From an uncultured Candidatus Soleaferrea sp. (GTDB lineage: Bacteria; Bacillota; Clostridia; Oscillospirales; Ruminococcaceae), in assembly GCA_934527325.1 (NCBI GenBank), contig CAKTAG010000008.1, positions 1 to 23,093 of the forward strand: DNA of 23,093 nucleotides, written 5' to 3'. The translations under genes were made by a program, and so were the position numbers. The notes under the pieces were generated by a model. It searched no databases. It worked only from the letters and a program-made list of their open reading frames with translations, and was not told where the DNA came from. Within the stretch, counting starts at the first letter, position 1; each line of letters begins with the position of its first letter. Below are positions 7,457 through 14,645 of this stretch, one piece after another.

Positions 7457-7593
7457 GTTGCATTAATACCCCTTCATATATAGGGCGCAAAAATATAAAA
7501 AGTTGCATAAAAAGATGCAACTTTTTATAAAGAACAAAAATTTTGTATGGTTGCACAATTTGTTGGTTGATAATTTATAATTTTTAGTGCAAC
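7457..7593. promoter_or_regulatory. cluster of five GTTGCAY heptamers around the phage operon promoter
   Basis: GTTGCAT at 7457-7463 and 7502-7508, its complement ATGCAAC at 7515-7521, GTTGCAC at 7550-7556, and the complement GTGCAAC at 7587-7593. The last lies inside the spacer of the predicted minus-strand promoter. The 7550/7587 and 7502/7515 pairs are inverted. Such spacing suggests a repressor operator set controlling the phage operon. No repressor gene is in the window. Confidence 0.45.
7494..7529 (-). other. 15-bp perfect hairpin in the phage operon leader (attenuator/terminator-like)
   Basis: A perfect inverted repeat with a 6-base loop: 7494-7508 pairs with 7515-7529 (arm core AAAAAGTTGCAT). 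In the minus-strand transcript the stem is followed by a T-rich run (TATATTTTTG), and it lies between the predicted minus promoter at 7574-7602 and the portal gene. It could terminate or attenuate the structural operon, or be a dyad operator, since each arm carries one GTTGCAT heptamer. Confidence 0.65.
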
Positions 7594-7602
7594 AATATTC
7601 AA
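7574..7602 (-). promoter_or_regulatory. predicted sigma-A promoter for the phage structural operon
   Basis: On the minus strand TTGAAT (7602-7597) and TATAAA (7579-7574) are separated by exactly 17 bases. It points toward the portal gene and the heptamer GTGCAAC sits inside its spacer. The match is good but this is an AT-rich region, where chance matches occur. Confidence 0.45.
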
Positions 7603-7644
7603 ATATTTGTAAATATTTAGGGTAATTTGTAAATTGTTGAAAAT

Positions 7645-7752
7645 TTATTTTTTAACCAGATGTTGTAATTTAATATTTTTAAAAATTGATGTAGGTAACT
7701 TGTGTTGTAAATTAGCGGGGTGAAAAGCTTTTGTAAATTGATTATTTGCCAT
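7645..7752 (-). CDS. possible 35-aa ORF of unknown function
   Basis: ATG at 7752 to TAA at 7645 gives a 35-aa basic peptide beginning MANNQFTKAFHPANLQHKLP and ending in KK. There is no clear Shine-Dalgarno site. It is slightly less A/T-biased than the surrounding intergenic DNA. It lies upstream of the portal promoter in the same direction, where a terminase or regulator would be expected, so it might be a small regulator or a remnant. Chance ORF not excluded. Confidence 0.25.
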   Translation of the reverse strand: MANNQFTKAFHPANLQHKLPTSIFKNIKLQHLVKK

Positions 7753-7801
7753 TTGTTTTCTTAGATGTTAAAAAAAATAATATATTTTACACAAAAATAT
7801 A

Positions 7802-7830
7802 TTGAAATTTTGTTAGTTGTATGTTATAAT
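7802..7830 (+). promoter_or_regulatory. predicted sigma-A promoter of the BspA-like gene
   Basis: TTGAAA (7802-7807), a 17-base spacer and a perfect TATAAT (7825-7830) lie 92 bases upstream of the ATG of the LRR surface protein gene, with GAGGGG as the ribosome site before the start. Confidence 0.65.
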
Positions 7831-7922
7831 GTTGTTAATAGAACACTTTAAGGTTAGCAGAGTAGGTTAAGGGGTATATAGTTCAAAAAAGCCTTTAATT
7901 TTATTTTTGAGGGGTAAGTAAA

Positions 7923-9527
7923 ATGAATAAGATAAGTAAAATAAATAATATAAAAAGAGTAAAAATAATTAACAGATTTGTAAAAATAACCCAATCGGGG
8001 GGGGAACAGAGTAAGTTAAATAACAGTTTTTTTAAACTGCTATTGTTGGTTATTTTTTTTAATTTGCTTAGCTTTGCTAGCTTTGGTGAACCATATACAG
8101 AAAATGGGGTAAAGTATGATTTTAAAATAGATGATACTGCTACTAATACTGGTACTTTAACAATTTCTAAAATCGAGGGTGATGGCACAACTAAAGGAGA
8201 GATAACTCAAAAAGGTGTAACAAATGCCATGAGTTCGTATGGTAAAGATATTGCAGCTATAAACAAAGTAAAAATAGAAGCAGGTATAACAATTATAGGT
8301 AGTGATGCATTCAGTAATTGCGAATTATTAAGTAATGTAACAATACCAGAAAGTGTAAAAAGTATAGGTAAACTGGCATTTAATGGGTGTATAGCATTAA
8401 CAAGTGTAACAATACCAAAAAGTGTAGAAACTATGACTGTGTCGGCATTTGATGGTTGTATTAGTTTAATAGAAATAACAGTAGACAAAGAAAACTCAAC
8501 ATATAAAGATATAGGTGGTGTATTGTTTACCAAAGATGGAGCACAATTAATACGTTGCCCTGTAGGTAAAGTGGATCCAAGTTATAAAATACCAGATGGT
8601 GTAACAAGTATAGGTGATTATGCATTTCGTAGTTGTAAATCATTAGAAAGTGTAACAATACCAGAAGGGGTAACAAGTATAGGTTATAAGGCATTTTTTT
8701 GGTGTGGACCATTAAAAAGTGTAATAATATCAAACAGTGTAAAAAGTATAGGTGATGATGCATTTTCTCATTGCGAATCATTAAGTAGCATAACAATACC
8801 AGAGGGTGTAGAAAGTATAGGTAATTATGCATTTTGTAATTGTAATGCATTAACAAGTATAATAATACCAGGTACAGTAACAAGTATAGGTGAGCAAGCA
8901 TTTTCTTATTGCGCATCATTAAGTAGCATAACAATACAGGAAGGTGTAACAAGTATAGGTTATAGGGCATTTTATTGGTGTACATCATTAGAAAGTGTAA
9001 TAATACCAAGTAGTGTAACAAGTATAGGTAGTTATGCATTTTATAATTGTAAATTATTAAAAAGTGTAATAATATCAAACAGTGAAAAAAGTATAGGTGA
9101 TTATGCATTTCGTGGGTGTAGTAAATTAAGAACAGATGGTGATGTTTATTTTTCAGGAACTGAAGAAGAATGGGGTAATATAAAAATAGGCGAATTGAAC
9201 AATGAATTAACCGGGGCAAAAAGAATACATTATCCTGGTAAAACATTAACTGTAAACAAAGTTTGGAATGATAGTGGCAATAGTGGTTTAAGACGTGACC
9301 CAACATTTGTGTTGTATAAATTAAACAGTAAGGGTACATACGATGAGATTGATAATGGGGGTGAAAAAGATGATACGAAGTATGTGCAATGTAAACATGA
9401 TGATGATTATAAGGAAGGTGATACATGGCAGTATAAAATTACAGTTTTTAACCATAACGAAGGCGATAAATATGCAGTAGGTGAAAAGCGAATGAAAGGT
9501 TATACATCTGATGCATATGTTGATTAA
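7923..9527 (+). CDS. secreted BspA-like leucine-rich-repeat surface protein with C-terminal Cna_B-like domain
   Basis: A 534-aa protein with ATG at 7923 and GAGGGG upstream. A long basic N-region is followed by a hydrophobic signal segment (residues about 36-54, FFKLLLLVIFFNLLSFASFG). Residues about 119-400 hold eleven LRR_5/BspA repeats of about 23 aa with core SIGxxAFxxCxxL and a following IPxxV strand; one longer insert interrupts them after the third. A linker (SGTEEEWGNIKIG) leads to a Cna_B-like beta domain from about residue 438 (KTLTVNKVWND) that stops at GYTSDAYVD with no LPXTG anchor or membrane tail. Such proteins bind host or microbial surfaces. The eight-G run in codons 25-27 suggests phase variation. 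It is divergent from the phage operon and closed by its own terminator, so it is a single-gene unit. Confidence 0.85.
   Translation: MNKISKINNIKRVKIINRFVKITQSGGEQSKLNNSFFKLLLLVIFFNLLSFASFGEPYTENGVKYDFKIDDTATNTGTLTISKIEGDGTTKGEITQKGVTNAMSSYGKDIAAINKVKIEAGITIIGSDAFSNCELLSNVTIPESVKSIGKLAFNGCIALTSVTIPKSVETMTVSAFDGCISLIEITVDKENSTYKDIGGVLFTKDGAQLIRCPVGKVDPSYKIPDGVTSIGDYAFRSCKSLESVTIPEGVTSIGYKAFFWCGPLKSVIISNSVKSIGDDAFSHCESLSSITIPEGVESIGNYAFCNCNALTSIIIPGTVTSIGEQAFSYCASLSSITIQEGVTSIGYRAFYWCTSLESVIIPSSVTSIGSYAFYNCKLLKSVIISNSEKSIGDYAFRGCSKLRTDGDVYFSGTEEEWGNIKIGELNNELTGAKRIHYPGKTLTVNKVWNDSGNSGLRRDPTFVLYKLNSKGTYDEIDNGGEKDDTKYVQCKHDDDYKEGDTWQYKITVFNHNEGDKYAVGEKRMKGYTSDAYVD
7997..8004 (+). repeat. G8 homopolymer in the 5' coding region (candidate contingency tract)
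   Basis: Eight consecutive Gs, the longest G or C run I see in the window, sit in codons 25-27 of the LRR gene, just before the signal peptide core. One G more gives a stop after GGA ACA GAG; one G fewer gives a stop after AAC AGA GTA AGT. Only the present length, or changes by three, keeps the gene on. Confidence 0.7.
8285..9126 (+). repeat. 69-bp tandem coding repeats (LRR units)
   Basis: The LRR units are visible at DNA level. GTAACAAGTATAGGT recurs at 8601 and 8670, exactly 69 bases apart, and close variants follow in most later units. This homology could support unit gain or loss by recombination. The units also create a long artefactual antisense open frame, which I do not call. Confidence 0.75.
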
Positions 9528-9557
9528 CCTGGGCAAATATAGTTTATAGTTGAATTT

Positions 9558-9586
9558 AAGTCACTCTTTAATGGGTGATTTTTTTT
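9558..9586 (+). terminator. intrinsic terminator of the LRR protein gene
   Basis: A stem AAGTCACTC / GGGTGATTT (two G-T wobbles) with loop TTTAAT runs into an unbroken run of Ts, 31 bases after the stop codon. Confidence 0.75.
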
Positions 9587-9620
9587 GTGTTAAAGGGGTG
9601 TTTTGCTAGTTGTGTAACTC

Positions 9621-9659
9621 TGCAAATTGGCATATTAAAAAAGTTTTAATATGTTTGCA
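9621..9659. promoter_or_regulatory. inverted repeat overlapping the degV promoter (possible operator)
   Basis: TGCAAA ... TTTGCA outer arms and perfect CATATTAAAA / TTTTAATATG inner arms around AAG, with a 4-base bulge on the left. The right outer arm overlaps the predicted -35 box of the degV promoter, so protein binding here would block it. No T run follows, so it is not a standard terminator. Confidence 0.45.
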
Positions 9660-9684
9660 ATTTTGTTTGTTAATATGTTATAAT
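9655..9684 (+). promoter_or_regulatory. predicted promoter of degV-glycosyltransferase operon
   Basis: TTGCAA (9655-9660), 18-base spacer, TATAAT (9679-9684), about 140 bases before the degV ATG. A second TATAAT at 9733-9738 lacks a clear -35. The gap 9528-9824 otherwise holds the LRR gene terminator and the inverted repeat. Confidence 0.5.
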
Positions 9685-9824
9685 AATGGTGAAAAAAATA
9701 AATTTAATTTTTAAGTTAAATATTTGTTCTTGTATAATAAAATGTTTAAGTTTGCTCATATATTTTTAGGGTGATAAAAATATTTTATAAAGTTAAATGT
9801 AAATGGTTAGGAGAATACAAATAA

Positions 9825-10697
9825 ATGGTGAAGTTTATAACAGATTCTGCAAGCGATATTACAAAAGAAGATGAGTTAGAATATAATATAGAGGTAATGC
9901 CAATACCAATAACAATAGGTGATGATGGTTATTACGAACGGGTAGATTTTACTCCTAGTGAATTTTATAAAAAGTTGTTAAATTCGGCACAAATTCCGGT
10001 AACGTCTCATATAACAATGTTGGAATTTGGTAATAAATATAAAGAATTTTATAAATTAGGTTATAATGAAATAATTCATGTTACAATTTCATCAACAGGG
10101 TCAAGCATGTATGAATCGGCAAAAATGGCTAGGGAACTCTTTTATAAAGAAGATGAATCGCTAAGGCAAAAAATTAAAATACATGTTATAGATTCCAAAA
10201 CGTATTCTTATGGTTATGGTTTGGCAGTGGTTCAAGCTGCCAAAATGGCTAGAGCGGGTAGAACAGTAACAGAAATATTAGAATATTTGGTAGATTATTT
10301 TAATAGAGTAGAGGTATATTTTTCTGTTTGTTCGTTAAATTATGCTAAAAAATCTGGTAGAATAGGTGTAGCGGCAACCTTTGTTGGGGAATTGTTGGGT
10401 TTAAGGCCAGTTATTTCAATAATAGATGGCAAAATGAAAGTTGTAGATAAAGTTAGAGGTTGCAAAAATATACCAGAAAAATTATTCAATATAATGGAAG
10501 AAAGAATAAGCAGTGAATCTGGTAAATATGGAATAATAGTAGGTAGTATAGAAGCTGTAGGTAAAGATTTAGAAAATATATGTAAAAAATTCAAACAAGG
10601 GGAATGTGTAGGCGTAGTAAAAGCTGGGGCAAGTATAGCTATTAACTCTGGCCCAGAGGTATTGGGGTTAACATTTTTAGGTGAATGTAGAAAATAA
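9825..10697 (+). CDS. DegV family fatty-acid-binding protein
   Basis: A 290-aa protein of usual family length, beginning MVKFITDSASDITKEDELEY. DegV signatures are the N-terminal TDSASD, PVTSHIT near residue 60, ISSTGSSMYESA, VIDSKTYSYGYGLAV, and SGRIG in the C-terminal domain. DegV/FakB proteins bind fatty acids and can present them to FakA kinase for phosphorylation; no fakA is here, so the client is unknown. ATG at 9825 with TAGGAG upstream. It ends 13 bases before the glycosyltransferase, so the two are probably cotranscribed, and lipid-linked work for both would make sense. Clearly more divergent from the two tandem degV genes downstream than those are from each other. Confidence 0.9.
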   Translation: MVKFITDSASDITKEDELEYNIEVMPIPITIGDDGYYERVDFTPSEFYKKLLNSAQIPVTSHITMLEFGNKYKEFYKLGYNEIIHVTISSTGSSMYESAKMARELFYKEDESLRQKIKIHVIDSKTYSYGYGLAVVQAAKMARAGRTVTEILEYLVDYFNRVEVYFSVCSLNYAKKSGRIGVAATFVGELLGLRPVISIIDGKMKVVDKVRGCKNIPEKLFNIMEERISSESGKYGIIVGSIEAVGKDLENICKKFKQGECVGVVKAGASIAINSGPEVLGLTFLGECRK

Positions 10698-10710
10698 AGA
10701 GGTTAAAAAT

Positions 10711-11889
10711 ATGAGAATAGCATTGTTTTCCGAGACATATGTTCCAGAAGTAAATGGTGTGGTAGCCCATGTTAAGGTTTTAAAAGAGGGGTTAGAGCAG
10801 TTGGGGCACCAGGTGTTGGTTGTAACAACAGATGCAAAAGCACATAAACACTATGTAAGAAAGGGGGTTTTGTATTGTCCGGGTAAAAAAATAAAAAAAG
10901 TTTATGGTTACGGGGCAGCTTTGCCTATGAATACAAAAAGGTATAAATATTTAAAACAGTTTAACCCAGATGTAATACATATCCACACAGAATTTGGTAT
11001 AGGTTTATTTGGTTTGTTAGCTGCAAAGTTGTTAAAAAAGCCAGTAGTTTACACCTTACATACAATTTATGATGAATATTTATATTATTTAGTGCCAAAG
11101 GTACTAACAAAAGTAGGTAAAGAGGTTTTTTATAGGTATATCAGGTACATTGCAAATAATGCTGATGTAATAATAGGTCCATCTAAAAAAAGCGAAGCGT
11201 TTTTAAAGCGGGCGGGTGTAAATAAAAAGTTAGAAATAATAGCCAACGGCGTAGATATTCAAAAATTTTCACCCTATAATGTTTCGCAAATAGATAGGGA
11301 TAAGTTGCGAGATGCTTACCAAATACCGCGTGATTGTATGTTGGCGTGTACAATAACAAGGTTAGGTAAAGAAAAGAGCATAGATGTTTTATTGCAATAT
11401 AGTAAAGATTATATAGAAAAGAATGATAATTTTTATATTATTATAGTTGGTGATGGGCCGGCAAAAAAAGACCTTGAAAAATTAGCAGTAGAGTTGGGAA
11501 TAGCTAATAGAGTTGTGTTTACTGGTAAAGTTTTAAATCAGCATATAATTTCTTATTATGGTGCTAGTGATGTTTTTATTACAGCGTCGCTTACAGAAAT
11601 TAATTCAATATCTATGTTAGAGGCTATGGCTATGGGTTTACCGGTTTTGCAAAGGTACGATGAAATCAATAAAGATCAAGTTGTAGAAGGTGTTAATGGC
11701 TATACTTTTACTAATAGTGCATCTATGGCGGCAAAGTTAAACGAATTAGCAAACATGAATAATAGTCAAATGTTAGAGTTAAAACATAGTGTTAGGGAAA
11801 GTGTGGTTAATAAAGGGTTAAAAGATGTTGCAGAAAATGTTTTAAAACAGTACCAGCGGGTTATATTGGGTGTTAGTAAGGGTAGTTGA
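10711..11889 (+). CDS. GT4-family glycosyltransferase, probable diacylglycerol glycosyltransferase
   Basis: A 392-aa GT-B fold enzyme. The chosen ATG at 10711 (MRIALFSETYVPEVNGV) has AAAGAGG 8 bases upstream; the longer GTG at 10681 would overlap degV. N-domain features: PEVNGVVAHVKVLKEGL, HIHTEFGIGLFGLLAAKLL, YTLHTIYDEYLYYL. C-domain: IIVGDGPAKKDLEKLA and the EX7E donor-site motif in EINSISMLEAMAMGLPVL. The HTEFG and TLHT segments are shared with alpha-glucosyl-diacylglycerol synthases (LafA/MGS-like), so a membrane glycolipid role is likely, with nucleotide sugar as donor on the cytoplasmic face. No transmembrane helix is seen, as expected for a peripheral enzyme. PimB-like or other GT4 roles are not excluded. 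Confidence 0.85.
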   Translation: MRIALFSETYVPEVNGVVAHVKVLKEGLEQLGHQVLVVTTDAKAHKHYVRKGVLYCPGKKIKKVYGYGAALPMNTKRYKYLKQFNPDVIHIHTEFGIGLFGLLAAKLLKKPVVYTLHTIYDEYLYYLVPKVLTKVGKEVFYRYIRYIANNADVIIGPSKKSEAFLKRAGVNKKLEIIANGVDIQKFSPYNVSQIDRDKLRDAYQIPRDCMLACTITRLGKEKSIDVLLQYSKDYIEKNDNFYIIIVGDGPAKKDLEKLAVELGIANRVVFTGKVLNQHIISYYGASDVFITASLTEINSISMLEAMAMGLPVLQRYDEINKDQVVEGVNGYTFTNSASMAAKLNELANMNNSQMLELKHSVRESVVNKGLKDVAENVLKQYQRVILGVSKGS

Positions 11890-11982
11890 TGTTTTAGTTT
11901 AATAATTTTATAATTAGTTAAAATAGTCAAAAAAGATTTTGGCAAGTAAAAAAATGTTTATAAAAAAAGGAGAGGTTTTTAC

Positions 11983-13371
11983 ATGGGAATAAAACAATAT
12001 GATGTAGTGATAATAGGTGGTGGAATTAGTGGGCTAATGATGGCTTATAGGTTAATAAATAAAGATAGTAATATTAATGTTTGTTTAATAGAAAAAGGTA
12101 AAAAATTAAGTGATAGAAAATGCCCAGTAGTTTCTAAAAAAGTAGATAAGTGTATAAAATGTAAATCTTGTGCTATAATGGAAGGTATGGCTGGCGCAGG
12201 TGCATTTTCAGATGGTAAATACGTTATTTCTACAGAGTATGGTGGTTGGTTGCCAGATATTTTAACGAATTATGAAGTTATTAAATATATAGAAGAGGCA
12301 GATAAAATATTAGTTTCTTGTGGTGCAACAGAAGAACGGTATGTGCCAAGTAATGAGTTAAAAAAACTTTGTTTACAGCATGATTTACATATGCAACAAG
12401 CGCAAATTAAGCATTTAGGTACAGATAGTAACTTTGCAACAATGCAAAAACTTATTTTAGAAATATCTACAAGGTGTGAAATATTAACAGGTACATTAGT
12501 AACAGATGTAGATAAAAATAGTAAAGAGGTTACATTACTAAGTTCAGATGGAACTCAAGCAAAAATAAAAGGTAAAAAAGTAGTTTTTGCAGTTGGCCGT
12601 GCTGGTAGTAGGTATTTTTCTACTTGGTGTGAAAAAAATAATATACCTTTAACTAATAATCAGGTAGATATTGGGGTTAGAGTAGAGTTGCCGGCTATAA
12701 TTTGGGAAGATTTTTCTAGTAAAGTTTACGAGCCTAAAATATGGTATAGGTCAAATAAATATAACGATGTTACAAGAATGTTTTGTTTTAACGATAGGGG
12801 TAGTGTTGTTACAGAAAATACAGATGGAATATTAACAGTAAATGGACATTCTTATAGAGGAGAGGACCGAAAAACACAAAATTCAAATTTTTCATTGCTG
12901 TCTACAATAAGGTTTACACAACCGTTTAACCACCCAATAGATTATGCTAGGCATGTTGCAAAATTGGGTAATTTAATAAGTGGTGGAGGAATTTTAGTTC
13001 AAAGGTTAGGAGATTTAGTAAATGGACGAAGAACAGATGAAAAACGGTTAAAGCAATCTACAACGCGGCCAACATTAAATGCGGTACCAGGAGATTTAAG
13101 TTTGTGTTTACCTAAAAGGCAGCTAGAAAATATAGTAGAAACTCTTTACGCTTTAGATAAGGTAGCACCAGGAACAGCAAATTATAATACATTATTGTAT
13201 GGTATAGAATGTAAATATTATTCTGCAAGGCCAAAGTGTAATTATTTTGAAATAGATGGTTGTGATGGAATATATGCAATAGGTGATGGGGCAGGTTTTA
13301 CAAGGTCGCTTTCTCAAGCTGCAGCTAATGGGTTATATGTTGCAGATAAAATTTTAGATAATAGGTCATAA
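11983..13371 (+). CDS. COG2509-type FAD-dependent dehydrogenase with four-cysteine cluster
   Basis: A 462-aa protein with AAGGAGAGG before the ATG at 11983. The dinucleotide-binding motif is at residues 8-17 (VVIIGGGISG) with the ribose-binding acid in LIEKGKK. C47, C57, C60 and C63 (CIKCKSC) form a CX9CX2CX2C arrangement able to bind an iron-sulfur cluster or zinc, followed by GMAGAGAFSDGK. Later segments KKVVFAVGRAGSRYF and IYAIGDGAGFTRSLSQAAANG are the second FAD-binding region. It matches the uncharacterised FAD-dependent dehydrogenases (COG2509) common in Firmicutes; the substrate is unknown. Gaps on both sides are short (93 and 40 bases), with no terminator seen. Confidence 0.8.
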   Translation: MGIKQYDVVIIGGGISGLMMAYRLINKDSNINVCLIEKGKKLSDRKCPVVSKKVDKCIKCKSCAIMEGMAGAGAFSDGKYVISTEYGGWLPDILTNYEVIKYIEEADKILVSCGATEERYVPSNELKKLCLQHDLHMQQAQIKHLGTDSNFATMQKLILEISTRCEILTGTLVTDVDKNSKEVTLLSSDGTQAKIKGKKVVFAVGRAGSRYFSTWCEKNNIPLTNNQVDIGVRVELPAIIWEDFSSKVYEPKIWYRSNKYNDVTRMFCFNDRGSVVTENTDGILTVNGHSYRGEDRKTQNSNFSLLSTIRFTQPFNHPIDYARHVAKLGNLISGGGILVQRLGDLVNGRRTDEKRLKQSTTRPTLNAVPGDLSLCLPKRQLENIVETLYALDKVAPGTANYNTLLYGIECKYYSARPKCNYFEIDGCDGIYAIGDGAGFTRSLSQAAANGLYVADKILDNRS

Positions 13372-13411
13372 CTAAAAATAAAGGTATGGTATGCATAGTT
13401 AGGAGGGAAAT

Positions 13412-14479
13412 ATGGTAAATCAATTTGAAAAATTCATAAAAAATGTAAGTGGTAATACAGGTGTTTTAATAGAAAACCCAGTAAATATAAGGTATTTAAC
13501 TAAATGTAACATAGATGAAGGTGTGTTGTTAGTTACTGCTAAGCAAGGGTATTTGTTTGTAGATAGTAGGTTTATTTTAGATGTAGATAAAAATATAAGT
13601 AATGTAGAAGTTATATTAATAGAAAAGTTTTACAGGCAGCTAAAAGCAATAATAAAAATAGAAAAAATAAAAAGGCTTGTTTTAGAAGCAGATTATATAA
13701 CATTAAATAGGTATAATAGGTACGTAGAATTTTTGCCAAAAATAAAACTAGAAACAGATGAAGAAATAATGCAAGCACTTGTTAAACAACGCTCTGTTAA
13801 AACCCCAGAAGAAATTGAAAAAATTAAAATTGCTCAAGAGTTGGCAGATGATAGTTTTTCTTATATATTAAACTATATAAAACCAGGTAGAACAGAAAAG
13901 GCTATAGCTATGGAGCTAGAAAATAAATTACTTTCTTTAGGTAGCGAGGGTTTACCATTCGAAGTAATAGTAGTTTCGGGTAAAAGGTCAGCAATACCAC
14001 ATGGTAAGCCGTCAAATAAAGAGGTTAAAAGGGGCGAATTACTTACACTAGATTTTGGTGCAAAAATACAAGGTTATTGTTCAGATATGACTAGAACAAT
14101 ATCAATAGGCCCTATGGGAGATAAAGAAAGGGAAGTTTATAATGTGGTGTTAGAAGCTCAAAATAGGGCTATACAAAATTTAAAAGCTGGTGAAGATGTT
14201 AAAAATATAGATAAATTGGCAAGAAAAGTTATAAACAAAAAAGGGTATGGTAAATATTTTACACATGCTTTGGGGCATGGTGTAGGGTTAAGTGTCCATG
14301 AATATCCGCGTATAGCAAGTACAAGTGAAGATGTTATATGTAGCAATTCAATTGTAACGGTAGAACCGGGAATATATATTGGTAATGAATTTGGTGTAAG
14401 AATAGAAGATATGCTAATAGTTACCGATGAAGGGTGCGTTAATATTACTAAGTCTAATAAAAATATAATAGGGGTTTAG
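13412..14479 (+). CDS. pepP: M24B Xaa-Pro aminopeptidase
   Basis: A 355-aa cytosolic peptidase that removes N-terminal residues preceding proline. AGGAGGG stands just before the ATG at 13412. Residues 1-120 form the creatinase-like N-domain (VNIRYLTKCNIDEGVLLV). The catalytic pita-bread domain has all metal ligands: D214 (LTLDFGAKIQ), D225 (SDMTRT), H289 (THALGHGVGL), E318 (TVEPGIYI) and E332 (VRIEDM), plus H197 in IPHGKPS. Complete and of normal length. YqhT/PepQ-like labels would be alternatives within the same family. A parS-like site follows its stop by 38 bases. Confidence 0.9.
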   Translation: MVNQFEKFIKNVSGNTGVLIENPVNIRYLTKCNIDEGVLLVTAKQGYLFVDSRFILDVDKNISNVEVILIEKFYRQLKAIIKIEKIKRLVLEADYITLNRYNRYVEFLPKIKLETDEEIMQALVKQRSVKTPEEIEKIKIAQELADDSFSYILNYIKPGRTEKAIAMELENKLLSLGSEGLPFEVIVVSGKRSAIPHGKPSNKEVKRGELLTLDFGAKIQGYCSDMTRTISIGPMGDKEREVYNVVLEAQNRAIQNLKAGEDVKNIDKLARKVINKKGYGKYFTHALGHGVGLSVHEYPRIASTSEDVICSNSIVTVEPGIYIGNEFGVRIEDMLIVTDEGCVNITKSNKNIIGV

Positions 14480-14516
14480 GGGTTTAACTAGCATAAATAG
14501 TAAGAAATTTAGTATA

Positions 14517-14532
14517 TGTTTCACGTGGAACA
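14517..14532. promoter_or_regulatory. parS-like ParB/Spo0J binding site
   Basis: TGTTTCACGTGGAACA. Read on the other strand this is TGTTCCACGTGAAACA, which fits the Firmicutes parS consensus TGTTNCACGTGAAACA at all 16 positions. It is intergenic, between pepP and the first tandem degV. Confidence 0.85.
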
Positions 14533-14645
14533 TGGTAAAGTGTAAAGTTAAATAAAGTGTAAATAAAAAGTTAAGTTACAAAAAATAATTTGTTAAAAGA
14601 AATTAGGGGGATGTTTAAATAAAGAGTTGTTAAGGGGGAATAACA

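Noticed and set aside
8527..9426. Long open frame (299 codons) antisense to the LRR gene
   Set aside because: It follows the 69-bp repeat register and reads as repeated His/Leu/Tyr-rich units; there is no ribosome site, and the sense strand is a clear BspA-like protein.
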